A stretch of 64,000 bases of DNA from Acidobacteriota bacterium (GCA_013289685.1 JABCZL010000016.1:62001-126000); one strand, 5' to 3'; positions 52,496 through 60,694 are shown, numbered from the stretch's first letter. Notes: generated from the sequence alone by a model not told the origin. Program-made: numbers and translations.

Positions 52496-53173
52496 CTACA
52501 GCTTCAACTTCCTCCGCACAATCTCCACAATCCGCGCATGCGTCTGCCCCGGCGTCCCGCGTGCATCCACCACCGCGACCCGCCCATGCTCCCGCGCCGC
52601 GAGCGCCAGATATCCCTCATGCACTCGCGTAAAGAAAGCCCGCGTCTCCTGCTCGAACCGGTTCTCGTCGCTGTGCCCGCGGACCGCAACCTTCGACGCC
52701 CGCTTATTCCGGCGCCGCGCCCGGCTCAAACTCGCACCCGCCTCCGAATCCAGCAGAATCGTCAAATCCGGCTGCAGATTCCCACACAGCACCCGATGCA
52801 ACTCCCGCACCGCCTCGCTCCCCAACTTGCGCCCGCATCCCTGATAAGCCTCTGTCGAATCCGTGAACCTGTCACATAAAACGACGCTGCCCGCCGCCAG
52901 CGCCGGCTCAATCACCTCGGCGATATGTTGCGCCCGCGAAGCGAACATCAACGCCATCTCGGCCAGCGGAGAAAGCCCCGCCGTCCCGGAATCGAGCAGG
53001 ACCTTGCGGATCTTTTCCCCCGTCGGGGTGCCCCCCGGCTCGCGCGTCTCGACTACCTTGTGTCCGGCCGCGCGCACCACCGCCGCCAGCTTCCGCATCT
53101 GCGTGCTCTTGCCGGTTCCGTCGAGCCCTTCAAACGTGATGAATTTCCCGCGCCGGTGCATCTGCGGAATCAT
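52496..53173 (-). CDS. tmk: Thymidylate kinase
   Basis: A 225-residue kinase converting dTMP to dTDP. P-loop FITFEGLDGTGKSTQ, DRX motif CDRFTDSTEAYQG, and a LID segment with LSRARRRNK. The Arg-containing DGTGKST loop and ETREPGGTPTGEKIR are standard. An ATG at 53161, closer to the P-loop, is an alternative start. It is followed on the same strand by holB, a conserved pairing that couples nucleotide supply and replication genes. Confidence 0.92.
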   Translation of the reverse strand: MIPQMHRRGKFITFEGLDGTGKSTQMRKLAAVVRAAGHKVVETREPGGTPTGEKIRKVLLDSGTAGLSPLAEMALMFASRAQHIAEVIEPALAAGSVVLCDRFTDSTEAYQGCGRKLGSEAVRELHRVLCGNLQPDLTILLDSEAGASLSRARRRNKRASKVAVRGHSDENRFEQETRAFFTRVHEGYLALAAREHGRVAVVDARGTPGQTHARIVEIVRRKLKL

Positions 53174-53190
53174 AGCAGCAGGCAGCGCCA

Positions 53191-53217
53191 GTGGAAGAGC
53201 GGCGCTTCAGCGCCGCG
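53191..53217. repeat. REP-like palindrome, family A
   Basis: GTGGAAGAGCGGCGCTTCAG followed by CGCCGCG in the divergent gap between tmk and the M28 peptidase. It is the inverted equivalent of the element at 63135. Confidence 0.85.
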
Positions 53218-53290
53218 TTGCGTTCTGAAAAGCGGTTAACCGGCTTCAGCCCCGTGGTACTCTTTCACTCGAAAATCCACACGAATTCTT

Positions 53291-55489
53291 ATGAAGATCT
53301 CCCGCGTCGCCGGCTGCTCAACTCTTGCCCTGCTGTCCCTCCTCTACACGCCGGCCCGCGCCCAAACTCCCATCCTCGGCTTCACCCCCGCCCATGCCAC
53401 CCGCGAAACCGCTGTAGAAGAAAAATTTAAATCCATCCCCACCCCCGACGAAGAACGCCGCCAGCACCGCATCTTCACCGCCGAACCCCACGTCGCCGGA
53501 TCGAAACGCAACAACGAACTTGCGGAATACATTCGTGACGAGTGGAAAAAGCAGGGCCTCGAAGACGTCATCATTCGCCGCTACGACGTCTATGGCACCA
53601 ATCCCAAAAGCGCTTCACTCGAGATGATCGCGCCCACGCACTATCAAGCCACCTTGCGCGAAGCGCCCCTCGACGCCGATCCCGACTCGAAAAATCCCGC
53701 CATCAGCGGCGCCTGGCTCGGCATGTCCATTTCCGGCGACGTCACCGCGCCCGTCGTTTACGCCCACAGCGGCAATCCCGAAGACTACGACCTGCTGCGC
53801 AAAAACGGCATCAGCGTCAAAGGCAAGATCGTCCTCGTCCGCTACTCGAATCCCTACAGCTATCGCGGATTCAAAGCCCTCATCGCGCAGCGCGAAGGCG
53901 CGGCCGCCATCCTCATCTACAGCGATCCGCAGGAAGACGGCTACAAGAAAGGCAAAGTCGATCCCGACGGCCCCTGGGGCCCGGAATATAAAATCCAGCG
54001 CGGCGCCATCACCTACGACTTCATGGTCCCCGGCGACCCGCAAACGCCCGGCTGGGCCTCAGTCCCAGGAGCAAAACGCATCCCGATTGAAGAAGCAATC
54101 TCCGCCCCGAAAATTATGGCGATGCCGCTCTCCTGGCACGACGCCAAGCCACTACTCGAAAACCTGGACGGCCCGCCCGCGCCTGATTCCTGGCAAGGCG
54201 CACTCGGCTTCCCCTATCACCTCGGGGGCGACAAAGAAAAAGTCCATCTCAAAATCGAAATGGACAACGGCCTGCAGCCCTACTACGTGGTCGAAGGCCG
54301 CATCCGCGGCTCCGAACTCCCCGACGAATGGGTCCTCCTCGGCAATCACCGTGACGCGTGGGTCTTCGGCGGCGTCGACCCGAGCAGCGGCACCGCCAGC
54401 ATGATGGAACTCACGCGCGCTCTCGGCGAACTAAAGAAGCAAGGCATGCGCCCCCGCCGCACGCTCGTCATCTGCAGCTGGGACGGCGAAGAAGTCGGCC
54501 TCACCGGTTCCACCGAATGGGGAGAACAATTCGCGGACGAACTCCGCGCCAAAGCCGTCGCCTACATCAACGTCGACGAAGCCACGTCCGGTCCAAACTT
54601 CCACGGCCAGGCCGTCGCCTCACTCGCGCCCATGCTTGTCGAAACCAGCCGCAGCCTGAAGGATCCCTCCGGCAAGAGTCTCTACGACGCATGGAAAGCC
54701 GCCGCGGCCCGCGAGAAAGAAGAAGGCAAGCAGTCCGGCCAGATGAACGACTCCGGCGTGAGCGATGGAACTTTAGCCGACACCCGCATCGGCAGCGGCA
54801 GCGACCACACCGTCTTCCTGAATTTCGTCGGCATGCCAGTGCTCGGCCTGCAGTTCGACGGAGACTACGGCGTCTACCACTCCGCCTACGACGACTTCTA
54901 CTGGATGAACCACTTCGGCGATCCCGGCTACAAATACCACACGCTCATGAGCCAACTCTGGGGCGTAACCGCCCTCCGCCTCGCCAACGCCGACCTGCTC
55001 CCCTTCGACTTCGCCAGCTACGCCAGCAACATCCGCCAATTCGTCGAAGAACTCGCGAAAGCGAACAACATGTGGGGACAGCCGCCCTCGGCTGTCCGGC
55101 CGGGCGAAGCTCGGCAGCCGATGGACCTCCAGCCCCTGCTGAATGCAATTGACAATTTCGAAGCTGCCGGAAAAACCCTGAATGACTCTCTAACCCGCAA
55201 ACTCGCTTCGGGACCAATCAATCCCAAGCTCGCCCTGACCCTCAATCACGGCATGATGCAAGTCGAACGCAACTGGCTCAACCCCGACGGCATCCCCGGC
55301 CGCCCCTGGTTCAAACACATCCTCTACGGCGCGAGATTCACCTACGCCCACCTCGAACTACCGGGATTAACCGAAGCCGTCGAAGCGAAAGACTGGCCCA
55401 CCGCAAAGCAGCAGGCAGAGATCCTAGAGCGCGCCCTGGTCCAAAACACAAAACTCCTAACCCAACTCAACTCCACCCTTAACCAATAA
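53291..55489 (+). CDS. M28B peptidase (glutamate carboxypeptidase II-like) with repeat insertion
   Basis: A 732-residue exported zinc peptidase. The signal peptide is SRVAGCSTLALLSLLYTPARA. A PA domain (about 120-270) is inserted before the M28 core. Zinc-site motifs are LGNHRDAWVFGGVDPSSGTA (His, Asp), SWDGEEVGLTGSTEWGE (Glu-Glu), VDEATSGPN and YHSAYDDFYW (His). A transferrin-receptor-like dimerisation domain closes it. Residues about 593-610 (NMWGQPPSAVRPGEARQP) are encoded by a family C palindrome, in frame, in a loop just after the dimerisation domain begins. All metal ligands are intact. Confidence 0.93.
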   Translation: MKISRVAGCSTLALLSLLYTPARAQTPILGFTPAHATRETAVEEKFKSIPTPDEERRQHRIFTAEPHVAGSKRNNELAEYIRDEWKKQGLEDVIIRRYDVYGTNPKSASLEMIAPTHYQATLREAPLDADPDSKNPAISGAWLGMSISGDVTAPVVYAHSGNPEDYDLLRKNGISVKGKIVLVRYSNPYSYRGFKALIAQREGAAAILIYSDPQEDGYKKGKVDPDGPWGPEYKIQRGAITYDFMVPGDPQTPGWASVPGAKRIPIEEAISAPKIMAMPLSWHDAKPLLENLDGPPAPDSWQGALGFPYHLGGDKEKVHLKIEMDNGLQPYYVVEGRIRGSELPDEWVLLGNHRDAWVFGGVDPSSGTASMMELTRALGELKKQGMRPRRTLVICSWDGEEVGLTGSTEWGEQFADELRAKAVAYINVDEATSGPNFHGQAVASLAPMLVETSRSLKDPSGKSLYDAWKAAAAREKEEGKQSGQMNDSGVSDGTLADTRIGSGSDHTVFLNFVGMPVLGLQFDGDYGVYHSAYDDFYWMNHFGDPGYKYHTLMSQLWGVTALRLANADLLPFDFASYASNIRQFVEELAKANNMWGQPPSAVRPGEARQPMDLQPLLNAIDNFEAAGKTLNDSLTRKLASGPINPKLALTLNHGMMQVERNWLNPDGIPGRPWFKHILYGARFTYAHLELPGLTEAVEAKDWPTAKQQAEILERALVQNTKLLTQLNSTLNQ
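55069..55122 (+). repeat. REP-like palindrome, family C, inside a coding region
   Basis: TGTGGGGACAGCCGCCCTCG continues GCTGTCC, then GGGCGAAGCTCGGCAGCC. It matches 51176 and the inverted copy at 7671. Here it is read through in frame by the M28 peptidase gene. Confidence 0.9.
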
Positions 55490-55494
55490 TCCTT

Positions 55495-55628
55495 GTCATT
55501 CCGAGCCACTCGCAGCCGGTGAAACCGGCGAGAGTAGCGAGGAACCTGCTTTTCGCCGGATGCCCAGGCTTGTCGCGTTCTTTGCGACAGTGCCTGCCCT
55601 GAGCGAAGTCGAAGGGTGGGGATTTTGA
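55495..55628. repeat. Composite repeat (family B relative plus family D)
   Basis: TTGTCATTCCGAGCCACTCG with an inner CCGGTGAAACCGGC stem is followed by a family D element (GGCTTGTCGCGTTCTTTGCG). That element is itself interrupted by CCTGAGCGAAGTCGAAGG, a family B core nested inside it. Confidence 0.75.
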
Positions 55629-55655
55629 CTCAGTCCCCTGGAATCGACCAGATCC

Positions 55656-55970
55656 TCACTTCCCGGCTCTCATCTCCCGCTCCATCACCCGGCGCAGGGC
55701 CGCGTTGATCCTCGTCTGGTAGCGGCGTCCGTCCCGCTTGAACCAGGCCAGTACGTCGGCGTCCAGCCGCAGCGTGACCGGCTTCTTGATCGGCTTGTAG
55801 AACTCCAGCACCTCGGTCATGGAAACCTGAGGCCGTCTCGGCGATTCCACCGACGCATGCAGGGTCAACCCCTTACGCTGCCCAGTCTTCCGACCCGTTC
55901 GTGCCGTCGAAGCCTTGGCGCTCCGTCGTCCGCTTTTCACGGTCTTCGTAACTCGTTTACGATGTTTCAT
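55656..55970 (-). CDS. Orphan BrnA-like antitoxin
   Basis: A 104-residue protein with a Lys/Arg-rich N terminus and, from about residue 55, the BrnA antitoxin pattern KPVTLRLDADVLAWFKRDGRRYQTRINAALRRVM, a ribbon-helix-helix DNA-binding fold. BrnT toxin genes normally sit immediately upstream, but here only about 100 bases separate it from rnhB and no BrnT frame exists. It may be a solitary regulator or the survivor of a decayed module. ATG 55970 is chosen; 12 more codons are open upstream. Confidence 0.75.
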   Translation of the reverse strand: MKHRKRVTKTVKSGRRSAKASTARTGRKTGQRKGLTLHASVESPRRPQVSMTEVLEFYKPIKKPVTLRLDADVLAWFKRDGRRYQTRINAALRRVMEREMRAGK

Positions 55971-56069
55971 ATAGCCCACTCTACTTATAAGATTGTACGT
56001 ACACAAGTGTCAGAACGGTGTTCCTGCAGGAACACTGTGGAAATCTCCCTGCTTCTGCCGCTAACCCCT

Positions 56070-56810
56070 TCACCCCACTGCACTTTCGTCCGTCGGCACG
56101 TCCTCGTCCTGCATAAATGCAAACGCTTCCTGCGGCACCGGATTCAGCCACACCGGCGCGAACGACTGGCGGTGCAGCGGCGTCGGTCCAAACTCGCGCA
56201 GCGCCGCCAGATGCTTGGGCGTGCTGTATCCCTTATGCGAGGCCAGCCCGTACGCTGGAAACACCGCGTCCCATTCACACATCATGCGATCACGCTCCAC
56301 CTTGGCCAGGATAGACGCGGCCGCGATCGACGCCGAAAGCGCGTCGCCATGAATGATCGGAACCTGCGGCTGCTCGCAGTCGAGGCGCAGAGCGTCGACG
56401 AGTAGATGATCCGCCGCAGGCGCAAGCCGCATCACGGCCTCGCGCATGGCCGCTCGCGACGCGTGGTAGATATTGATCTGATCGATGCGCGCTGCGTCCA
56501 CCGCAGCGACCGCCCACGCGACCGCGTGCTCACGGATCCGCTCTGCCAGCACTTCGCGCCGCTCCGGCGCCAGCAGTTTCGAATCGCGGAGCCCGCGCAC
56601 CCGGTACGCTGGATCCAGAATCACAGCCGCAGCGACGACGCATCCAAAAAGCGAGCCGCGACCCACTTCATCCACGCCTGCCACCAGCCGCGCCCCCGCT
56701 GCCCAGGCCTTTTTCTCGTAGCGCAGCGTGCAGCGCAGCTTCTTCAGCAGTCGTAACTTTGCGGCCGAGGCCGAGAGCGTTGGCACAGATGTCATCACAG
56801 AAGACTTCAT
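56070..56810 (-). CDS. rnhB: Ribonuclease HII
   Basis: A 246-residue endonuclease that nicks RNA in RNA-DNA hybrids and removes misincorporated ribonucleotides. The active site begins at LVAGVDEVGRGSLFGCVVAAAVIL (Asp-Glu), with RDSKLLAPERRE and the later acidic residues in LLVDALRLD and ASILAKVERDRMM. HKGYSTPKHLAALREFGPTPLHRQSF is the C-terminal signature. I start at ATG 56810. The frame is open for 68 more codons, but that stretch includes a family B-type repeat (SERSEES) and is not native. Confidence 0.92.
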   Translation of the reverse strand: MKSSVMTSVPTLSASAAKLRLLKKLRCTLRYEKKAWAAGARLVAGVDEVGRGSLFGCVVAAAVILDPAYRVRGLRDSKLLAPERREVLAERIREHAVAWAVAAVDAARIDQINIYHASRAAMREAVMRLAPAADHLLVDALRLDCEQPQVPIIHGDALSASIAAASILAKVERDRMMCEWDAVFPAYGLASHKGYSTPKHLAALREFGPTPLHRQSFAPVWLNPVPQEAFAFMQDEDVPTDESAVG

Positions 56811-56885
56811 CGCGAGCCCATGGGAGTTGCTCACCATCTTCGTCCGAGAGCACGCATTCCTGCAAGCGGAGTTTGTAACCGGCAA

Positions 56886-56913
56886 AAAAGATTCCTCGCT
56901 TCGCTCGGAATGA
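56886..56913 (-). repeat. Short family B-type palindrome
   Basis: AAGATTCCTCGCTTCGCTCG continues GAATGAC. It lies upstream of rnhB and is the closed form of the elements at 30352 and 55495. Confidence 0.7.
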
Positions 56914-57071
56914 CAATTTGAATCGGACTGCCGTGAACATGGCACGCGTGGGCCATGCCCTCTCCACGCGGGTAACGCCAACCAGTAACCATTACCTGGA
57001 TTACGGACGTACATTGCCCAGTTGGACGTCTGTTGGTAACTTCACCTCAGTCGCACCCCACACGAGAAGCT

Positions 57072-57836
57072 ATGGAAAGCACATCCAACCCGGCAACAGC
57101 GGACGGCCTGCTCACCAGCAAGGTCGTGCATCTGGCGCTTCCTGTGCGCTGGAGTCTGGTCGGGCAAGAAGGACGCGGGCAAGCGGAGATGGCTTGCACC
57201 TATGACATCCACCCGCACGGCGCACGGTTGCTGAGCGCTCGCCACGTCAACGTCGGCGAGCTGGTGATGGTGGAGCGCGGGCGCAACAAGGCGATCTGCC
57301 AGGTGGTCTGGGCAGGGCATCCGGATTCGCCGCTGCGCGGGCAGTTCTCAGTGCAATGTGTGGAAGGCAGAACCCCGTGGGAAGAAGAGCTGCGCCACAT
57401 GGAAGAGCAGTACCAGCCGATCATCCTCGATGGCCCGCGGCGCGGATCGGCGCGCGGGTTTGGAGGTGCGGAGGCCAACCGGCGGCGGCGTCCGCGGTTC
57501 TACGTCGACGGCGGTGCGGAAGTGATCGTCGGCGTGCAGCGCGCGGAAGGCCAAGTGCAGCAGATTTCGGAATATGGCGCGCGCATCGCGGCCACCGAAG
57601 TTCTGCGGCCCGGACGCGACTTCCGGCTGATGCTGAACATGTTTGACATCAGCGTGGCGGTGAAGGCGCAGGTGAAATATCTGGTCGACAAAGTGGGGAT
57701 GGGCGTGGAGTTTCAGGAAATCCGCCGGGGCGACCGCCCGCTGCTCAACTATGTGCTGAGCAAACTCCGAACCAAGCGCGTCGAAGAGTTCGCCGAGGTG
57801 GAAGTGGTGCGGGAGCCGCTGGCGGTGGCGGGGTAG
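57072..57836 (+). CDS. Tandem PilZ-domain protein
   Basis: A 254-residue cytoplasmic protein with two PilZ-like beta-barrels. The first has LALPVRWSL and CTYDIHPHGARL (a D-x-H-x-x-G version of the motif). The second begins NRRRRPRFYVDGG, an Arg-rich clamp, and has ISEYGARI. The second domain ends with VGMGVEFQEIRRGDR, typical of Acidobacteriota PilZ proteins. Only the second keeps a convincing c-di-GMP clamp. ATG 57072 is preceded by GAGAAGC. It converges on the rplS operon. Confidence 0.78.
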   Translation: MESTSNPATADGLLTSKVVHLALPVRWSLVGQEGRGQAEMACTYDIHPHGARLLSARHVNVGELVMVERGRNKAICQVVWAGHPDSPLRGQFSVQCVEGRTPWEEELRHMEEQYQPIILDGPRRGSARGFGGAEANRRRRPRFYVDGGAEVIVGVQRAEGQVQQISEYGARIAATEVLRPGRDFRLMLNMFDISVAVKAQVKYLVDKVGMGVEFQEIRRGDRPLLNYVLSKLRTKRVEEFAEVEVVREPLAVAG

Positions 57837-57896
57837 TTCTCGGCTATAGCGCGCGAGCCGAGCTTTCGCTCGGCCTGGCCCCACACAAATCAAAAC

Positions 57897-58247
57897 CTAG
57901 CTTTTTTCCACGTCGCGCAGGCGGGCGGCTTTGCCTTTCAGACCGCGGAGGTAGAACAGCCGGGCGCGGCGAACTTTCGACGAGCGCAGCAGTTCGACTT
58001 TGTCGATCACCTTGGAGTGAATGGGGAAAATGCGCTCCACGCCCTGGCCAAAGCTGATCTTGCGCACGGTAAAGCTGGCCTGCGGTCCGTTGTCGCGCTT
58101 GATGACCACGCCCTCAAAGGCCTGCACGCGTTCCTTGTCGCCTTCCTTGATCTTCACGTGGACCCGAACGGTGTCTCCGGGGTGGAATGCGGGGATGTCA
58201 GTGCGTTGCGATTTGGCCAGCAGCTTTTCGATGATTAAGTTTGACAT
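57897..58247 (-). CDS. rplS: 50S ribosomal protein L19
   Basis: A 116-residue ribosomal protein at the 30S-50S interface. It has the family landmarks [60 protein letters not shown] and RRARLFYLR. It is the last gene of the rpsP-khpA-rimM-trmD-rplS run and starts 19 bases after trmD ends, with AAGGAT upstream. Confidence 0.97.
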   Translation of the reverse strand: MSNLIIEKLLAKSQRTDIPAFHPGDTVRVHVKIKEGDKERVQAFEGVVIKRDNGPQASFTVRKISFGQGVERIFPIHSKVIDKVELLRSSKVRRARLFYLRGLKGKAARLRDVEKS

Positions 58248-58264
58248 TGTCGTTTATCCTTCGT

Positions 58265-58292
58265 GGTTAGTCGTTAGTCGTTAGTCGTTGGC
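58265..58292. repeat. TTAGTCG tandem overlapping the trmD 3' end
   Basis: Three consecutive GTTAGTC units and a partial fourth (minus-strand GACTAAC). They encode the final residues of TrmD (LTTND) and its stop, then continue into the spacer before rplS. Confidence 0.85.
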
Positions 58293-59091
58293 TGCGTTCG
58301 ATCTTCGCCAAAATCTTTGCGTCTTCGTCGCTGAGCTTTACGCCCTGAAGCAAGTCGGGGCGGTTGCGCAGCGTCTTCTCTAATGCCTGCTCGCGGCGCC
58401 ACTTGCGAATCTGCTGGTGGTCGCCGTTCAACAAAACTTCCGGTACCGTCATCCCGCGAAAATCCGCGGGGCGCGTGTAGTGCGGATAATCCAGCAATCC
58501 GCCGGAGCCGCAGGTCGAATCGGCTGCGCCTGGCGCTTCCAAATCAACATGCGGTGAAAACGATTCCTGCCGCGTCGACGCTTCGTTGCCGACTGCGCCG
58601 GGAAGCAACCGCATGACCGCTTCGACGATCACCGCCGCGCCCAACTCGCCGCCGCTGAGCACATAGTCGCCGATCGAGAGCTCGCGGTCGGCGATAAAAT
58701 CGGCCACGCGCTCGTCCACGCCCTCGTAGCGGCCGCAGATCAGAACGATGCGATCAAGCTTGGCCAACTCGCCCGCGATGTTCTGCGTGAAACGCTCACC
58801 CTGCGCTGAAAGCAGAATCACGCTCTCTTTCGCCGCGCCAGCTAACCGTTGCTCACGCGGAGCAAGCTGGAGCGGTTCTAAGCAATCAAAGATCGGTTCC
58901 GGCTTGAGCACCATGCCCTCGCCTCCGCCGAACGGGCGGTCATCCACGGTGCGGTGCCGGTCGTGCGTGAACTGCCGCAAGTCGTGGACTTCGATGTTCG
59001 CCAGGCCCATTTCGCAGGCCCGGCGGGTGATGCCGTGATCCAGCGGTCCAGTGAAGAAGCCGGGGAAAATCGTCAGGATATCGGCTTTCAT
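58267..59091 (-). CDS. trmD: tRNA (guanine-N1)-methyltransferase
   Basis: A 274-residue SAM-dependent enzyme methylating G37 of tRNAs with G36, which prevents frameshifting. It has the knotted SPOUT fold, with FGGGEGMVLKPEPIFD, LICGRYEGVDERV and the trefoil-knot SIGDYVLSGGELGAAVIVEAVMRLLPG. The C-terminal RNA-binding helical domain has PEVLLNGDHQQIRKWRREQ. The last residues and stop lie in a 7-base tandem repeat, so the natural C terminus may have been replaced. It lies 60 bases downstream of rimM on the minus strand. Confidence 0.96.
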   Translation of the reverse strand: MKADILTIFPGFFTGPLDHGITRRACEMGLANIEVHDLRQFTHDRHRTVDDRPFGGGEGMVLKPEPIFDCLEPLQLAPREQRLAGAAKESVILLSAQGERFTQNIAGELAKLDRIVLICGRYEGVDERVADFIADRELSIGDYVLSGGELGAAVIVEAVMRLLPGAVGNEASTRQESFSPHVDLEAPGAADSTCGSGGLLDYPHYTRPADFRGMTVPEVLLNGDHQQIRKWRREQALEKTLRNRPDLLQGVKLSDEDAKILAKIERSQRLTTND

Positions 59092-59107
59092 CGGACTCGA
59101 ACACCTT

Positions 59108-59150
59108 AAACCTTTTAACCACAGAGGACACTGAGGAACACAGAGGAAAC
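59108..59150. repeat. CACAGAGGACAC-type short tandem
   Basis: AACCACAGAGGACACTGAGG followed by AACACAGAGGAAAC, a short direct repeat filling the rimM-trmD spacer. It looks like one more class of dispersed intergenic repeat. Confidence 0.55.
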
Positions 59151-59151
59151 T

Positions 59152-59760
59152 CTAGTGCCTCTTTTTTCTTTCGGACTGCTGTTCTTGCTTCTCTTCTGCC
59201 GTCACCGGGGCATTCACTTCCAACAAGCCTTCGGGAAGGTTCATGCGCACTTGCCGTCGCGCGGTGTCGACATCTTCCAGGTACGCTTCGGCGAACGGCA
59301 CATCAAACTTTTTTCCCGCGCTGTTCGCGACGATCAGCAACGGGGCTTCGCCGGCTCCGAACTGAACGTCTTCGATACGGCCGATTTCGCGGGCGTGATC
59401 GAGAACCACACATCCGATCAGATCGCTGACGTAATTCCACCCCGGTTCCAGACCCGCGCGCTCGGCGCTGGGGACCTGCAATTCCGATCCGATCAGAAGC
59501 TCGGCGTCATTCATTGTATCGACGCCGCGAAACTTCAGAACCACCAGACCCTTGTGCGGCCACAACTCTTCGACTTCCAGCTCGCGCCGCGTCTCTTGTA
59601 GCCTCGACTCTTGCGACTTCGGCAGAGCGAACAGCTTCATGCCTGCGGCGAAGCGTCCTGGGACGTCGCTGTGCATTTCCGCAGCGACCTCGCCGTGCCG
59701 GCCTTGCGTCTTTACGATGCAGGCCAGCGTCACAAACTCGCCGCTAATTTCAGGACTCAA
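59152..59760 (-). CDS. rimM: Ribosome maturation factor RimM
   Basis: A 202-residue 30S assembly factor binding S19. The N-terminal RimM beta-barrel (VTLACIVKTQGRHGEVAAEMHSD) is followed by the PRC-barrel (VSDLIGCVVLDHAREIGRIEDVQFGAGEAPLLIV) with AEAYLEDVDTARRQVRMNLPEGL. The start is TTG 59760 with no ATG nearby. A charged tail (EEKQEQQSERKKRH) is added at the C terminus. It is downstream of khpA with a 124-base gap holding family A palindromes. Confidence 0.92.
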   Translation of the reverse strand: MSPEISGEFVTLACIVKTQGRHGEVAAEMHSDVPGRFAAGMKLFALPKSQESRLQETRRELEVEELWPHKGLVVLKFRGVDTMNDAELLIGSELQVPSAERAGLEPGWNYVSDLIGCVVLDHAREIGRIEDVQFGAGEAPLLIVANSAGKKFDVPFAEAYLEDVDTARRQVRMNLPEGLLEVNAPVTAEEKQEQQSERKKRH

Positions 59761-59773
59761 TGCCGGCGGTCGC

Positions 59774-59832
59774 CCTCAGCGGCTAAAACCGTTTGGAATT
59801 GTTGCTCGTGAGGCGCGGCTACAAGCCGCGCC
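59774..59832. repeat. REP-like palindromes, family A
   Basis: CTCAGCGGCTAAAACCG (half-element) followed by the perfect hairpin GGCGCGGCTACAAGCCGCGCC at 59812-59832, in the khpA-rimM gap. Confidence 0.85.
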
Positions 59833-59884
59833 CTTTCAAAACCGCCCGATCCTTATCCTTGATCCTTGCAAAGCCGTTCGGCCC

Positions 59885-60127
59885 CTACTCGATGATTTCG
59901 AGCGTGTAGCGCTTGTGGGCTCGGTGACCGGCGGCGCTCAATAGGGCACGCAGGGCGCGGGCGGTGCGTCCCTGGCGTCCAATGACCTTGCCCACGTCGC
60001 TTTCGGCGACTTCCAGTTCGATGACGTCGTCGTCGAACTTCTCGACGAAGACTTCGTCGGGCGTGTCGACCAGCGACTTCGCAACCAGCTCAACCAGCGT
60101 GCGCACATCTCCAGAGGGCTCAGTCAT
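59885..60127 (-). CDS. khpA: KH-domain RNA-binding protein KhpA
   Basis: An 80-residue single KH-domain protein: VRTLVELVAKSLVDTPDEVFVE, then the GxxG loop in VGKVIGRQGRTARALRALLSAAG. It binds RNA, and in other bacteria KhpA partners KhpB to influence translation and cell division. ATG 60127 is preferred; the 14-codon upstream extension runs into a family D hairpin. Conserved position between rpsP and rimM. Confidence 0.94.
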   Translation of the reverse strand: MTEPSGDVRTLVELVAKSLVDTPDEVFVEKFDDDVIELEVAESDVGKVIGRQGRTARALRALLSAAGHRAHKRYTLEIIE

Positions 60128-60164
60128 AACGTTTAATTCTCGCGTGTCGGTTGAATGAGGGTGC

Positions 60165-60197
60165 CCCATCCTTTCGCGCTCTTTGCGAAAGGGTGGG
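60165..60197. repeat. REP-like hairpin, family D
   Basis: CCCATCCTTTCGC and GCGAAAGGGTGGG around GCTCTTT, in the rpsP-khpA spacer. Compared with 42290 and 49959 the stem has paired substitutions (TTGTCGC/GCGACA versus TTTCGC/GCGAAA), so pairing is preserved. Confidence 0.88.
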
Positions 60198-60215
60198 AAC
60201 TGGGGACCGCAAACG

Positions 60216-60470
60216 TTAGGCGGCGGAGCCAGCGGTGGCCGGGGCCGGAGTCTTCGAGAACAGTTTGTTCACGCGATCCGACATCTGGGCACCCTTCGAC
60301 ACCCAGTACTCGACGCGATCGCGCTTCAGCTCGACGCTGGCGGGATTGGTGCGGGGATTGTAGGTCCCGACCACTTCCACCGGACGGCCGTTGCGGGCGC
60401 GCTCCTTCTCAATCACCACAATGCGATAGTGCGGTTGTTTGCGCGCACCACGGCGCGCCAGACGAATCAT
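60216..60470 (-). CDS. rpsP: 30S ribosomal protein S16
   Basis: An 84-residue S16 starting at IRLARRGARKQPHYRIVVIEKERARNGRPVE, with VGTYNPRTNP and AQMSDRVNKLF. ATG 60470 is the family start; the open frame upstream runs through repeats and is not coding. It heads the minus-strand ribosome operon with khpA, rimM, trmD and rplS. Its promoter should lie at about 60480-60600. Confidence 0.96.
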   Translation of the reverse strand: MIRLARRGARKQPHYRIVVIEKERARNGRPVEVVGTYNPRTNPASVELKRDRVEYWVSKGAQMSDRVNKLFSKTPAPATAGSAA

Positions 60471-60607
60471 TAACACAGGTCTTATATCCTTGTTCCGGAA
60501 GAGTCCGGTGAGATCGAGGCAAACTCTTATTATGCCGGAGGTTAGGTGGAATGGCAAGGGGTGAACGGCATCCCCACTCATGCCCCACCCGGCAAGCAGA
60601 AAGAAAC

Positions 60608-60694
60608 TTGTCATCCTGAGCGGCGTCCTTTGCCGCGAAGGACCCATGCAGTTCCGCCGGAATTGCATGGGTCCTTCGCTTCGCTCAGGATGAC
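60608..60694. repeat. REP-like palindrome, family B, long form
   Basis: TCATCCTGAGCGGCGTCC and the mirrored CTTCGCTCAGGATGAC enclose a second perfect stem (ACCCATGCA...TGCATGGGT, with CTTCCGCCGGAA-type centre). Two nested hairpins of this size upstream of rpsP look like a stable cruciform candidate. Confidence 0.85.

Noticed and set aside
56811-57014. 68-residue extension of RNase HII
   Set aside because: It includes the translated repeat SERSEES and has no family similarity; the conserved domain starts after ATG 56810.
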